A DNA stretch of 64,000 nt. Source: Hyposmocoma kahamanoa. Taxonomy: Eukaryota; Arthropoda; Insecta; Lepidoptera; Cosmopterigidae. Both the position numbers and the translations under genes were made by a program. The DNA is taken from contig NW_020654810.1 of the NCBI RefSeq assembly GCF_003589595.1, forward strand, positions 17,572,594 to 17,636,593. Direction: 5' to 3'. The notes beneath the pieces are model-generated. The model was not told the DNA's origin, did not search any database, and saw only the letters and a list, made by a program, of their open reading frames with translations. The stretch's first letter is position 1; each line of letters starts with the position of its first letter. Below, one piece after another: positions 1 to 11,939 of the stretch.

Positions 1-739
1 ATATTTTAAAAAACAAAAAAAAAACAATTTTTTATGTTACATGTACTTCTTTGATTAATTAAAATAAAATTGAATTTAGGTTACAATTTCTTGAAAATAT
101 TTGCTTACCTTCTCCATTATTAAATTAAGTATTACAATTTATCATGTCTTATTTTTGTAAATGAAGATTGAATTGAAATGAACTAATAAATTTGGATATT
201 ATTACAGACACTTGTGATTACATCGTACATAAACTGACGAAATATTTTCATCTTAATATTTAAATACTTATAATGAATGCACCGTCTCGTTATGTTAACG
301 ATAAACGTAAAAAATTGCAGCAGGGCGTAATGCAGTAAAGCATAGTAACGAAAAGGAAAACAAGCCACTCCTCTTGAGTAGTGTTGGATGCCTGACCGCT
401 ATTAGCTGACGCTGGCCGTGCCTCTGCATTTTGAGCTGGGCCTGATACCTACCATAATGAACGGGCAAAATTTATGCTTCAATTCCCAAACAGCGCATGG
501 CAACGCTTTCTCACAAATACTCCCTTAAACAGTGTGAGATTTAAATTGGTCATAACCCTCTCTCTTGCTAAGATATTTTTAAAACATATGCAGATTTGCT
601 TGTCATATTGGCACCGTCTGGCAGTTTTACCATGACGACATCCGATGTTATGTTGTACTGCAATGAAATAAATTAATTGTATTCTTATATTTTCACAATG
701 ATACATAAATTATAAACAAGAAATACAAATAACTAAAAG
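1..739. other. No recognised feature
   Basis: AT-rich sequence downstream of the fucosidase cluster. Open frames are short and without family motifs. A block near 600-690 (CATCCGATGTTATGTTGTAC) resembles 26400-26460 and may be an old repeat. Confidence 0.5.
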
Positions 740-1040
740 AGAAGCCGTGTTAGCCTAATGGTCAAACCATTCAATCTCTCAAGCAGAGGGGCGTGTGCTT
801 GAATCCGGGCACCTCTGAGATTCTTGAAAATTTAATTTGAAATTTACCATGACGTTTTCGGTGAAAGAAATCATCGTGAGGAAACTTGCACACATCTGCA
901 AAGCAATTTAATAAGGTGTGTGAAGTTCCCGTATTAGGCCTCGTAGGGTCTATAGCCCAAACCCTCTCATTGTGAGAAGAGGGATAGTAGGACTATATAG
1001 ACTAATTATTTATTTATATTTATTTATTTTATTTATAAAA
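740..1040 (+). repeat. tRNA-derived SINE, family 1
   Basis: The head resembles a tRNA with a box A-like TAGCCTAATGGTC and a box B-like GCTTGAATCCGG. The body includes TTTTCGGTGAAAGAAATCATCG and a tail reading GGACTATATAGACTAATT followed by ATTT repeats. Related copies lie at 12461-12719 and, inverted, at 54529-54944. It lies just 3' of the fucosidase A stop codon. Confidence 0.8.
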
Positions 1041-1140
1041 ATGTTAGTTTTGAAAAATAAACTTTTTATGTGAACATTAAATTCTTGTAGCTAAATCATG
1101 TATTATACAAATCTACTGTAGTCAAAATTTGTTATACAGG

Positions 1141-4100
1141 CTATATACAGATATTTACATCCAACGTAGTGTATTTTTCCGGTCCTAGCAATTGAATGTG
1201 ATAATTATTGTTTTTCATATAATTGGTCAAATCCTTCACACTCAGTGTATCATCTACGGGCCATAATAAGAAAATGGCGTAAATCGATAGAATACTATCA
1301 TTTGCTCTCGGTACATCTGAAACTCTTAACGGGTCGTATGTTTCTTTCTTGCAAGTGTACCAGACGTGTGGATTGAGACTATCATTTTGGTGATACCAGG
1401 GCGAGGTATCGTAAATCGCTTCGCCGTTAACTTCAAGCCATTCGCCCATCTGCAAAAGCCGTTCTCGGAATATAGGGGGTATAACGCCTTCTTTCGTCGG
1501 CCCGACGTTGATAAGTACATTTCCTGAAAGTTTACAATATGAGCCTGTGCACACGGCGTATTTTAGAGCCAATGCACATGGCGCATTGTATAAGCGCCTA
1601 CGACGAGCGTTTCTTGAGCGTGCGCTTACTTTGAATCGATTCAAACGCGTTCAAACATCGCATTGCAAGCAAAAAGCTTATATCTGCCGTCCACTAACTA
1701 AAAGTGACAAATCTTGAAATATTCGTTTTAAATAGTAAAAGATAGAGTACACAATTCTATTTTAAAAACAGTTAATTATTATAAAACTAACGATGCATAG
1801 CTGAAATATCATTAAACAAGTTCAATATTCTACAACTGGGTTATGGTTTTTTTATGATATCTCAAAAAATATTTTGTTACCCGCGTTTTAGCTAGCGGAT
1901 GGCAGATATACTTCACTGGAGTTTACACTTATAATTTCTGTAGGCGCTTCATTTCAAAAATCTAACTGAAATGAATAAACAAAATTAAAATTAAAACTAT
2001 CTTTACGCGCAGATGACGTGCGTTTACAGCGCCTGTACGCGCGTCGTCGGCGCGTATGATATACACCGTGTGCACGGCTCTAACGATTTGGACCTATTAG
2101 GGAGTTACCCCACACTTAATAGTACAGAATCACATCAAGACGCTCAGAAAAAGCTTTATATTCGTTTCGTACGACACGACTCGACACAGGTCGGCAATGA
2201 ACCTGGTTCGTGCGAATTTCCGATCGCGTCCGGCCAAGATCGGTAGCGTCAACGCCCGAAAGGCCACGCCGACGCACGAACGAGAGCGTTGGAGTCCGAA
2301 AGGTCACGGTAACACCCGAATGCCTGGTAGCCAATGGTAGGGTTTTAAAATAGCTTTTAAAATAACTGAAGTCGAAATTGGGTGCAGGCGGTGGGGGAGG
2401 AGAAGGACCCCCTGCAATGTTTCGAATTTAATTTTAGAGATATTAATTGCGACGTCGGCGTGCGAACGATCGCGTCTACGGAGAATAAGTTTAAGGGAGT
2501 CACTAAACTTATTAACGCGGAATCAATTGTAAAATAGATTAAAAAAATTATAATATGTGTAAGTTTCTTACCACCACAGCTCACAGTAGATGCAATCGTC
2601 CCCAGCAATTGACTGATGCTTATTGTATCTAAAGGCACCATATTACGTCTATAACCCCAAGATTGAACATCAAGAGATAAAGCGTTCTCAAATTTGTGAT
2701 GCTGTAATGTTTCTGTTGGAAAAAAATATAATAATATATGCTTTCGTGTAAATTTAGAAATGAAACAATTTTTTCGGATCCAAATTGCGTATATTTGTTT
2801 TTTTTTTTTAGAAAAAACCAACGTTTCTGATTATTTATCCCTGGGTCAAGGCTGACTGAGATGATAAAATCATCAACCTGTTTCGTATTTATGGAAAAAA
2901 AGTTTCATTTCCAATGTGTAGCAATCGCAAATTTGTGAAAACCGAAATCGTTTAAACTTTCAAAGAATACATTAGGGTATAGTAAACTCGCCTAATTACG
3001 TATAATTAATCTAATTCGGTAACAAAATGTTGGGAAGTTAATACAGATTTAAATGAAAAGATTACACTTTCATTCTTTTAAAAGGAACATTAAGGTAGAA
3101 GGATAGGTTCCCTTTTTCTTTTGTAAAAGGCTGATTCAAATTGAGCCAGTGAGATGGTAACAATCGTAACAATCGACGAATTTGTCACGTGACGCGCAGT
3201 TTTGCTTGTTGAGCGGACATGCATTTTTTTGTTTTTAATAGAAAAGGTGTATGTATTGCGTTAAAACTGTGCCGAGTTAGTGGTAAAACAATAGATTATG
3301 TGGTTTATGTGAGAAAATCAGCTGGTGTTTCGTAGTTTTTGACTAGTGCTTATTTTGTTCACTCAAAAAGTTAACGATTTTTCAAGTTTTCATGATGAAT
3401 GATAGGCAATCATTTTGCGAAAATAGGGCATTTTACAGGCAAATTACATTTACAATCCATTTGTGTGATCATCGTGGAATAAATCTGCACGCGTGTCTTA
3501 CTCCACTCAGTTGCGCGATCGGATGCGACAAAAATAAACGTTATATAGTAGATGCAACTGAAATCGCGATCAGAGTATAAACATTGAAGATTTAATGCAC
3601 ACCCTAAACTCTATATAGAGCATCAAAAGAATTCAGTATTCCTTGGACAACTCTTAGGGTCGTATTCTAGAAGTCTACTCAATGCTCAAGTCAGGATTGC
3701 ACTGGAAACACAAGCACTGGAAATACGACCCTAATGGCAGGGACTTGAGTATAGGACTTGAGTAGGGCTTGAGGACGGGGTTGTTCCCGAGATGCTGGAA
3801 GGAGGGAAGGCTCGTCCTGGTGCCCAAGCCGGGCCGACCTGCGGACTCCCCCTCGGGGTTCAGGCCCCTCGTCCTGCTGGACGAGGTGGCGAAGATCCTG
3901 GAGCGAATCATCGCCTCCAGGATCAACGAACACCTGAGGGGGACAGGCCCCGATGTGTCGGAGCGGCAGTTCGGGTTCAGGGCTGGACTCTCCACCCTGG
4001 ACGCACTGGAGTCGCTGCGACACATCGTGGAGGAGGATAACGGCGAGGGGGAAGGCGTGGTGGAAAATGCGTTACGCATTCCCCGCCGCTGGGAGACGGC

Positions 4101-7100
4101 GGGGGTATGTGGGACTCTCTCCTGGGGACTATGTCGATCCCCAAGAGCATACCCACTAAAAACCTCACGATGTTCCTGCGCGCACCTGGCGCCGGAGCCG
4201 CGGGGTCCGGCGCGGGAGCCCTGGCGCAAGCTAGGGCGGGCGGGCGGCGTCATGGTGAATGTTCACCGATCCCACGGCGCCGACTCAACCGGCGAGAGGG
4301 AAACCCGGGGGGTTTTAGTGGGGTAGGCCCTCCAGTCTGGAGGGAGAGTCCCCACATAACCCCTAAGTCTCCCTGGGCTCAGGGGTATCCATAAAGATTT
4401 CCCCCCCGTCAAAAAAAAAAAAATAAAAAAAAATAAAGGGACTTGAGTATGATTTTCAGTGCTCACTGCAATACTCAAGTCCTGACTTGAGTATTGAGTA
4501 GAGTTCTGGAATACGACCCTCAGAGATAATGTTCATCGTGCCAAAAACGAAAAAAATAAGTCAAAAAAAAACTTGTATAAATTCGTGATAATGTAATTAG
4601 GTAAGTATATATTACGGACTTAAAGTGACTGTCACGTAATTGCCCAAGTTAACAGTGTTCTGATAATTAAGTACTAATTCTAGAAATATTTGTGATAGAA
4701 ATTATATTTAATATCTTCAATGATATGGCTAAAAACAGATTAACAATCCTAAAAAAGTTTTAGTTTATTTTTCAATCATTCAGATGTTTTGCAAAATTAT
4801 GTTTTACCACGAAATTAGATGAGGACACCCTACTAATACAAAGTCCGCCAAACTGCAGGGTAGTTTATTGGCCGTGACACTCTTATGTTTAGTTTCATAT
4901 CTATGCCTACGTACTTATCATGTTTCGATATAACTAAATAAATTGCTTACTTATAAAAGATTTCTGACAGTAATTTCTCTTCTTAATAAAAAATATTCAT
5001 CATGTTACAAGTGATATGAACTTGGACAAGACCAAAGTCATGATTAATGATGACCCGAGACCCATAGTCGTAAATGGCCACCTTCTAGAAGTTGTTTCCG
5101 AATACACTTACCTCGGGCAGATTCTGCAGTTAAGTAGAAACAATTTCGAGAAGGAAGCCAGGAGGAGGATTCAGCTTGGATGGGCAGCGTTTGGGAAGCT
5201 ACGCCGAGTCTTCTCGTCACCTATACCACAAAGTCTGAAAACAAAGGTTTTCAACCAGTGCGTCCTGCCTGTTATGATTTACGGAGCCGAGACGCGGCCA
5301 CTCACGATACGGCCACGAGTTCACCAATTTAAAGTCGTTCAGCGAGTGACAGAACGGGCTATGCTTGGAGTTTCTTAGAAGTATAAAATTCGTAATGAGG
5401 TTAACCGATAGAAAACTAAGGTCACCGACATAGCTCGTGTAATATGCAAGCAGAAGTGGCAGTGGGCTGGCCATATCTGTCGAAGAAACGATAACCGATG
5501 GGGAAACCGAGTTCTAGAGTAGAGACCGCGACTCGGCAAATGTAGTGTAGGACGCCCTCCGGCCAGGTGGAGTGACGACCTGCGAAAGATTACTGGCGGG
5601 AAATGGATGCGACAAGCTGAGGACCGAGCGAAATGGCGCACATTGGGTGAGGCCTATGTCCAGCAGTAGACTGCGATAGGTTGAATATGATAATACAAGT
5701 GTCTTGTTAACTCCCAGCATGATCAAATATTATTGAAATAATACACTAGGAATGTAATAGACGCATTACCAGCATGCCATAGGATTCCTACATCCCTCGT
5801 ATTGTATCATTCTCACTAAATGACGTACTGACATTTTTCTCGTATGATTTTACTTAGTTTTCAAAAAAGAATCGTCGTAGGTACGTCTATTTATTTTCAA
5901 GTTTGACACAAACTACAACTTAAAGAGCTGAATCGAAAATACGTCACATGAAAAAATTGTCTTATCCGTAACAATAATAGTTATGACAATGAAGGTGCTC
6001 GCACACTTGCCCTCGTCGACAGAACCGAATGTATTGAATTTTAGAATTCATTGTACGAAATAAAACCTTGAACACTTTTCCGTGCCGAATAGAATGAATC
6101 GTACCTATATAACTTAATAATGTTCGTCAGTTTCATTTCAGATATTTCATAAGAAAACTATCTCCATAATGATCGCCTTGCCAGCACACCATCACTTGTC
6201 TAATCATATTTCAATTCCCTCGCCATCGCACACTCACATACTCCCACATAATTACTTGCACAACAATCACCCACCTTCATTACACACCCTCACACACTCA
6301 CACACAAACACACACACATTTACACGCACACTTAAAAACTCATTTCAACAATTATGAATGTACAAGTACATAATTCTAAGTTATAAATTTGTATTTTCCA
6401 TGGGGTGGAGTCCTGGTGATCTGAAATACAGACCTGAAATACGTCTACTTTAGGCACCAGTCGCCCACAATACGAGGGTCAAACTGAAAGTTCTTAGAAC
6501 TGGCCACTTATAAACAATATAATAAAAAAATAATTCTTAAATTTGAAAATAGAACTCTTTGCCAATATTACTGAGTATATATTTCATTCATTTGTCATTT
6601 GTTTTTCGATTTGGCGGCAAATTGAAAATTGTCTGTGTCACGTCAACATGAATTTAACACGAGAAAATTTTCGTGGAATGATTTTTTACGACTTTCGATG
6701 TCATTTAAGTCAACAAGAAAGTTATGATAGACTACGATTGGCCTTTCACGATGAAGCCCCATCTCGTGCGACTGTTTACAACTGGTTTAATGAGTTTAAA
6801 CGTGGTCGCACTAATCTCACTGATGATTTACGTGAGGGACGGCCTTCTACGGCGACGACTGAAGATAACATCTGTGTTGTGCGGCGTATGATAGAGACTG
6901 ACAAAAGAGTGACCTATCAGCAGATTCGGACAAGCTTAGGCATCGGTATGAGTCAAGTGCACAAAATCCTCCACGAACATTTAGCGGTCAGGAAGCTTTG
7001 CGCCCGGTGGATACCTCATAATTTGACTGAGGCTCAAAAACTCCATCGTGTGGATTGGTGCCGTAAAATGATTGAAAGATTTAACGGAGGTGACTCAAAT

Positions 7101-10100
7101 GCTGTGTTCGACATACTAACAGGTGACGAAAGCTGGATTTACTGTTATGATCCTGAAACCAAAAGACAATCTGCTCAGTGGGTGTTTCCTTTCGAGGAGT
7201 TGCCAACTAAAGTAAAGAGAGATCGAAGTGCGGGAAAAAAAATGGTGGCCTCGTTCTTTGGAAGGATAGGTCATTTCGCAACAATTGTGTTAGAGGATCA
7301 AAAAACAGTTTCTGCAGAATGGTACACTACCAATTGTTTGCCACTTGTCTTGGAAAAAGTTCGAGAGAAACGACCTCGCAGTAGGATCCTCCTTCACCAC
7401 GACAACGCCTCGTCGCACACCGCCAAGCGAACGATCGACTATTTGGCGACATCAAACGTTGAATTATTGGGTCACCCGCCGTATAGCCCCGACCTCGCGC
7501 CTTGTGATTTTTATTTATTTTCAAAAATTAAAGAAAAACTTAAAGGAAAGCGGTTTATGAATGCTGAAGAAGCGGTGGCTGCGTATCGCGATGCCATTGA
7601 AGAGACCCCTAAGGACGAGTGGGCAAAGTGCTTTTCCCAGTGGTTCCATCGCATGCAGCGGTGTATTGACGTGAATGGACAATATTTTGAAAAGATATAA
7701 TAAAACTAATAACTGGCTAATGTAATCAGTTTTTAATTTTCTAAGAACTTTCAGTTTGACCCTCGTATAATTCTTTCTTTTTTTTATGAATAGTGCTTGT
7801 TATTATGCTCAATTTACATATATTGTGGTGAGAAAATAACAAACTTATTATTATTATTATTATTATTATTAGTTGAAATAAGTCAAAATGTTAGTTATTA
7901 ACTGCCTCTGTGGCCGAACGGTTACCATGCCGGACTGCCACGCAGAGGTCCCAGGTTCGATTCCCGGGCCGGGAGAAATGTTTGTATGGCCTACAATTAT
8001 TTCTCTCGTGAGTTTGGGTGTAATTTGTGGTTGTCTATATGTGTGTCCATGGCACCCGCGACACAGGGTTTACCTAGTGCGGGGCTATGTTGAGTGTGCG
8101 CGTTATTTATTTATTTATTTATTTATTTTAATCTAGAAACCGAACGCGGTAATCGTTATAGGCTTATAGCGCGTGCAGAATGGCATATAAAGTACAAGCA
8201 TACGGCAGAATTTACAAAGCTTCATCATCAGAATTTATAAAGCTTCATCATCAGCTCATTCGGTATAGAATCTTTAGTATTATAATGCTAATAATTCAAG
8301 TACTTACTAGGATTAAATCTATCATCACAGTTATAAAAATCTCCGTGGTGACAATAGGACCCTGAGCCCCATCTGTCGTTAACTACTATACGATGCCTGA
8401 CAGGACTCTCGTTGTAGAGCCAAGCCAGGAAGTTTGTCGCTTTCCAGTAAGATGGATCTGCATCCCAATCTCCATCCGACCACCACAAACTAGGTTTATA
8501 GTCCAGGATTAACTGTTTGATATCCGGTTTTATTACGCGTTCAACGAATATCGAAGTGTTGTAATTATTATTTCTATCAATTTGGTACCATTTGTTCTCC
8601 CATTCCATGAGTGAATAATATATACCAAATTCCATATCATATGTTTTGACGGCTTTTCCGACCAAGTATACAATGTCTTCTTTTGGTCCTATATCTATTG
8701 AGTTCCAATTATGAGCTGTCGTTGATGGAAATAAGGCGAAGCCATCATGATGCTTTGCAGTAAAAACCACGTAGCTAAAACATATAAGTAATCCAATATT
8801 TAAATATCTGTTCCATAAAGCATGCAAACAGAGCATCGAGTATGTAACCAGAAATAGAGACGAAATGTTATTTATTTGTTTGAAAACCATTCTGCCAAAT
8901 CATTACGGTGACAACTGCGCTCCAATTGGCCAGGCCAAATGCGAAACAATTGACGGGTGTCGTCAATTGTTTAATTTACTTATCTATATTCAATCCATTT
9001 ACAATAACTTGATTTTTCTTTCACTATTAAAGAGGTTTTTAAGCAATTTTATAAATTCATACATACCAAAAAAAGTTTGCGATCAATAGCATAAGCTCCT
9101 ATAATTCTTTAAATTTAACTTTATCAAGAAAAAATCTATGTTGTATGCTTTCTTTAAATAGGAATACCCTGTTTGAAATTAAAATATAAAACTATTTTTT
9201 ATTATTTATTTTAAAAAATTGAGCCATTAATCATAATGTAATAGTGATAGAAATTTCATAGAAAGAAAAAGACTGTTTAATTAAACTTAAACAACAATTT
9301 ATTATTAAAAGGTGTGAATTCAATATAAAATAACTCCTCCCCTGGCTCGAATACATGCGAAGATCCTCCTGGGCATGCTGAGCATCAAGTTATCCAGCAT
9401 TTCCTGGGGTAAACTATCCCATTCTTCAATAGCGGCTTCCCTGAGCTCTGGAACTGTCTGGGGACGTGGCTCACGGTTCCATACTGCTCGTTTAAGAGCA
9501 TCCCACGCGTGCTCTATTGGGTTTAAGTCGGGCGAGCCGGCAGGCCAGTCTAATCGTGTGATATCGTATTCTTGAAGAGCAGCATTGACTCGTTGAGCTC
9601 GATGTGCGGGCGCATTATCATCGACCAGTACAAATTGGTGCCCATGGTTTACTCGGAATGGTCTGACGATATCATCAATAGCAACTGCTTTGTACATGTC
9701 TGCTGTCATGAAGCCCCGATACGGGATCAAAGGCGTTCTAGCTCCAATCATAATGCCACCCCAAAAGGACACCGATTTTCCGCCTTGCTGAACTGTTCCA
9801 GTGGCAGTTCTTTGTCTTTCACGGTCGCCTGGTCTTCTCCAGACACGGACACGTCGGTTATCTGGATGAGTGCTGATTCGGGATTCGTCAACGAAGAGAC
9901 AGTTTTGCCAAATGTTTTCGTCCTCACCTTCTTCATTTTGCCGAAGTCTAGCCCACTGCAATCTTCGTTGTTGACGATGCCAGGAATTGAGCGGAGCTCG
10001 CCAAGACCTCCGTGCTCGTAATCCAGCCTGGTGCAAGCAATTGCGAACGGTCTGCGTGCTAACTTCAAGCCCAGAGGCGGCCCTGACTTCTGCTTTTATT

Positions 10101-11905
10101 TTAGTGGCGTTGATTGTTGGATCACGGGCTGCCAGCAATCTAATATAGCGCTTTTGGGCAGCTGTCAAAACAGTTGGGCGACCGCTGCGGGGTCGGTCAG
10201 CTAAATTCCCCATTCCGTGATACCTCTGCAACGTAGCCACGACACAGGATTGGGATATAGCAAGTCTGCGTGCTATTACTCTCGTGGTGTATCCTTCTTC
10301 CCTCAAAGTTACTATTCTAGCTCGTAAAACCTCTGATAATCCTCTTGGCATTTTTTCAATCACAACTTTCCGCGAAAAATATCTTGAATCGCTTATAATT
10401 GACTAAATCAGATTTCTGAATGAGCGTAAGCTAGGACTGAAAGCCTTTTTATATGAAAAAACAATTGAACGGGGTCATTGTTTTATGTTCTAATTTATTT
10501 TTAAATAAAGAATCTAAAAAGAAGAAAAAATCATAATATAATCTACAGTAACAAAAAAGATTTCAATTTTTCGAAGTGATCGCAAACTTTTTTTGATGTG
10601 TGTACATCACGCCCTTTTTCCATTGGGGTAGGCAAAAACCAACAGACTTCCACTTGATACGGTCCTAACACACATCATTCGCCTCATCAACATGCATCAG
10701 TGCTGTCATATACGGTCGTCGGTTAAGGGTAGGTACTCCTGGACCTTTTTTAGAACGGCCTTTAAAGCGTACTGTACCTACTTTAAGATAACTTCATTAC
10801 AAAGAGCTATTTTTCCACTATGCGACTAGCCGCGAGCGATCGTAGCCGTTGCAGCTAGTTTTATAGCGACTGCGCGCGCGACATTTCATGTACAAGTAGT
10901 CTCATTTACAAAATGAACGTCGAACATGTCATACTTGTCATTAAAAAGCTAACGAAAACACGGGTTTTTCATACAACAACACGTCACGTTCACAACAACA
11001 CCATAGGTCACGCGCAGCTACTTGAACAATTCCATATCTTCTGCTTAAGTTTTGTTTACTGAACCCCTCCCTATCAACCTTTGGTTATACGGGCAGGGCA
11101 CTACTACATGTGTGATTACACATGTAGTAGTGCAAAGCCTGCACATTATCAGTCAGGTCCTGACCCCAGATTAAACCGTTGACACAGGCTTCATCCGGTT
11201 CTCAAAAAGCTAGTGGCTTGGGTGAGCGCCCCCTGGCACACATACAGTACCCTCCCTATTGTATAGAAAGTCCAAAACTCCCAAGCGGCTGGAGGGACCG
11301 GAAGATATCTAGCTTATCCTCCACTAGTTCTCCGGATTAGTACCAAGATGTCAGTCGCAGTGAGCAGCGAAAACCGGACATAGCTTCCAACTTAAGAGTC
11401 TATATAACCTCAAATTATAGGTTTTGGTTGATACCGTATAACAGTCAAAGTGTTGAATCAATCACTTAAAAAAAAAAAAAAAATATATAGTAAAATTGAG
11501 GACACGGTATGAAAACACGATTCTTAAAAATTTTCACGATAGAAAAAAGACAAATCAACCTCGAAATTTTACAAGAAAACCGCTGTATTCAATAAGTACT
11601 TTACATATACCATTTTTTTTTTTATATCAACTGAAGTAAATAGAACACGTATATGCGACATACATTTTTGAAATGGCTTTATTTCCGTTTGTAAAAAAAA
11701 TAATTCTGAAATAAATCCGGTGTCCTTACCGCTCGACCCAAGCAAAATGAACCGTGTTAATACGGGAAAAATTTGAATTCTAGCTGAGGTAGTATCGAGG
11801 ATAACTCACGTGTCTCGCGCACGTTTTCGCTACTAAGACGCACTAAACGCTCTGGCCCCACATTACTAAGGCAGATAAATGAGGCCATCTCCTCAGTGAC
11901 TGTCA

Positions 11906-11939
<34 letters not shown>

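Noticed and set aside
3392..3580. 62-codon frame on the plus strand.
   Set aside because: No motif, no homologous copy in the window, lies in intron 3 of copy A; not supported as a gene.
6169..6357. His/Thr-rich 62-codon frame.
   Set aside because: It translates a CA-rich low-complexity stretch (CACACTCACACACAAACAC); not a gene.
8288..8890. A 200-codon minus-strand frame that looks like a single-exon fucosidase fragment.
   Set aside because: Only 8308-8774 is coding exon 3; the rest is intron beyond a clear AG acceptor. It belongs to copy A.
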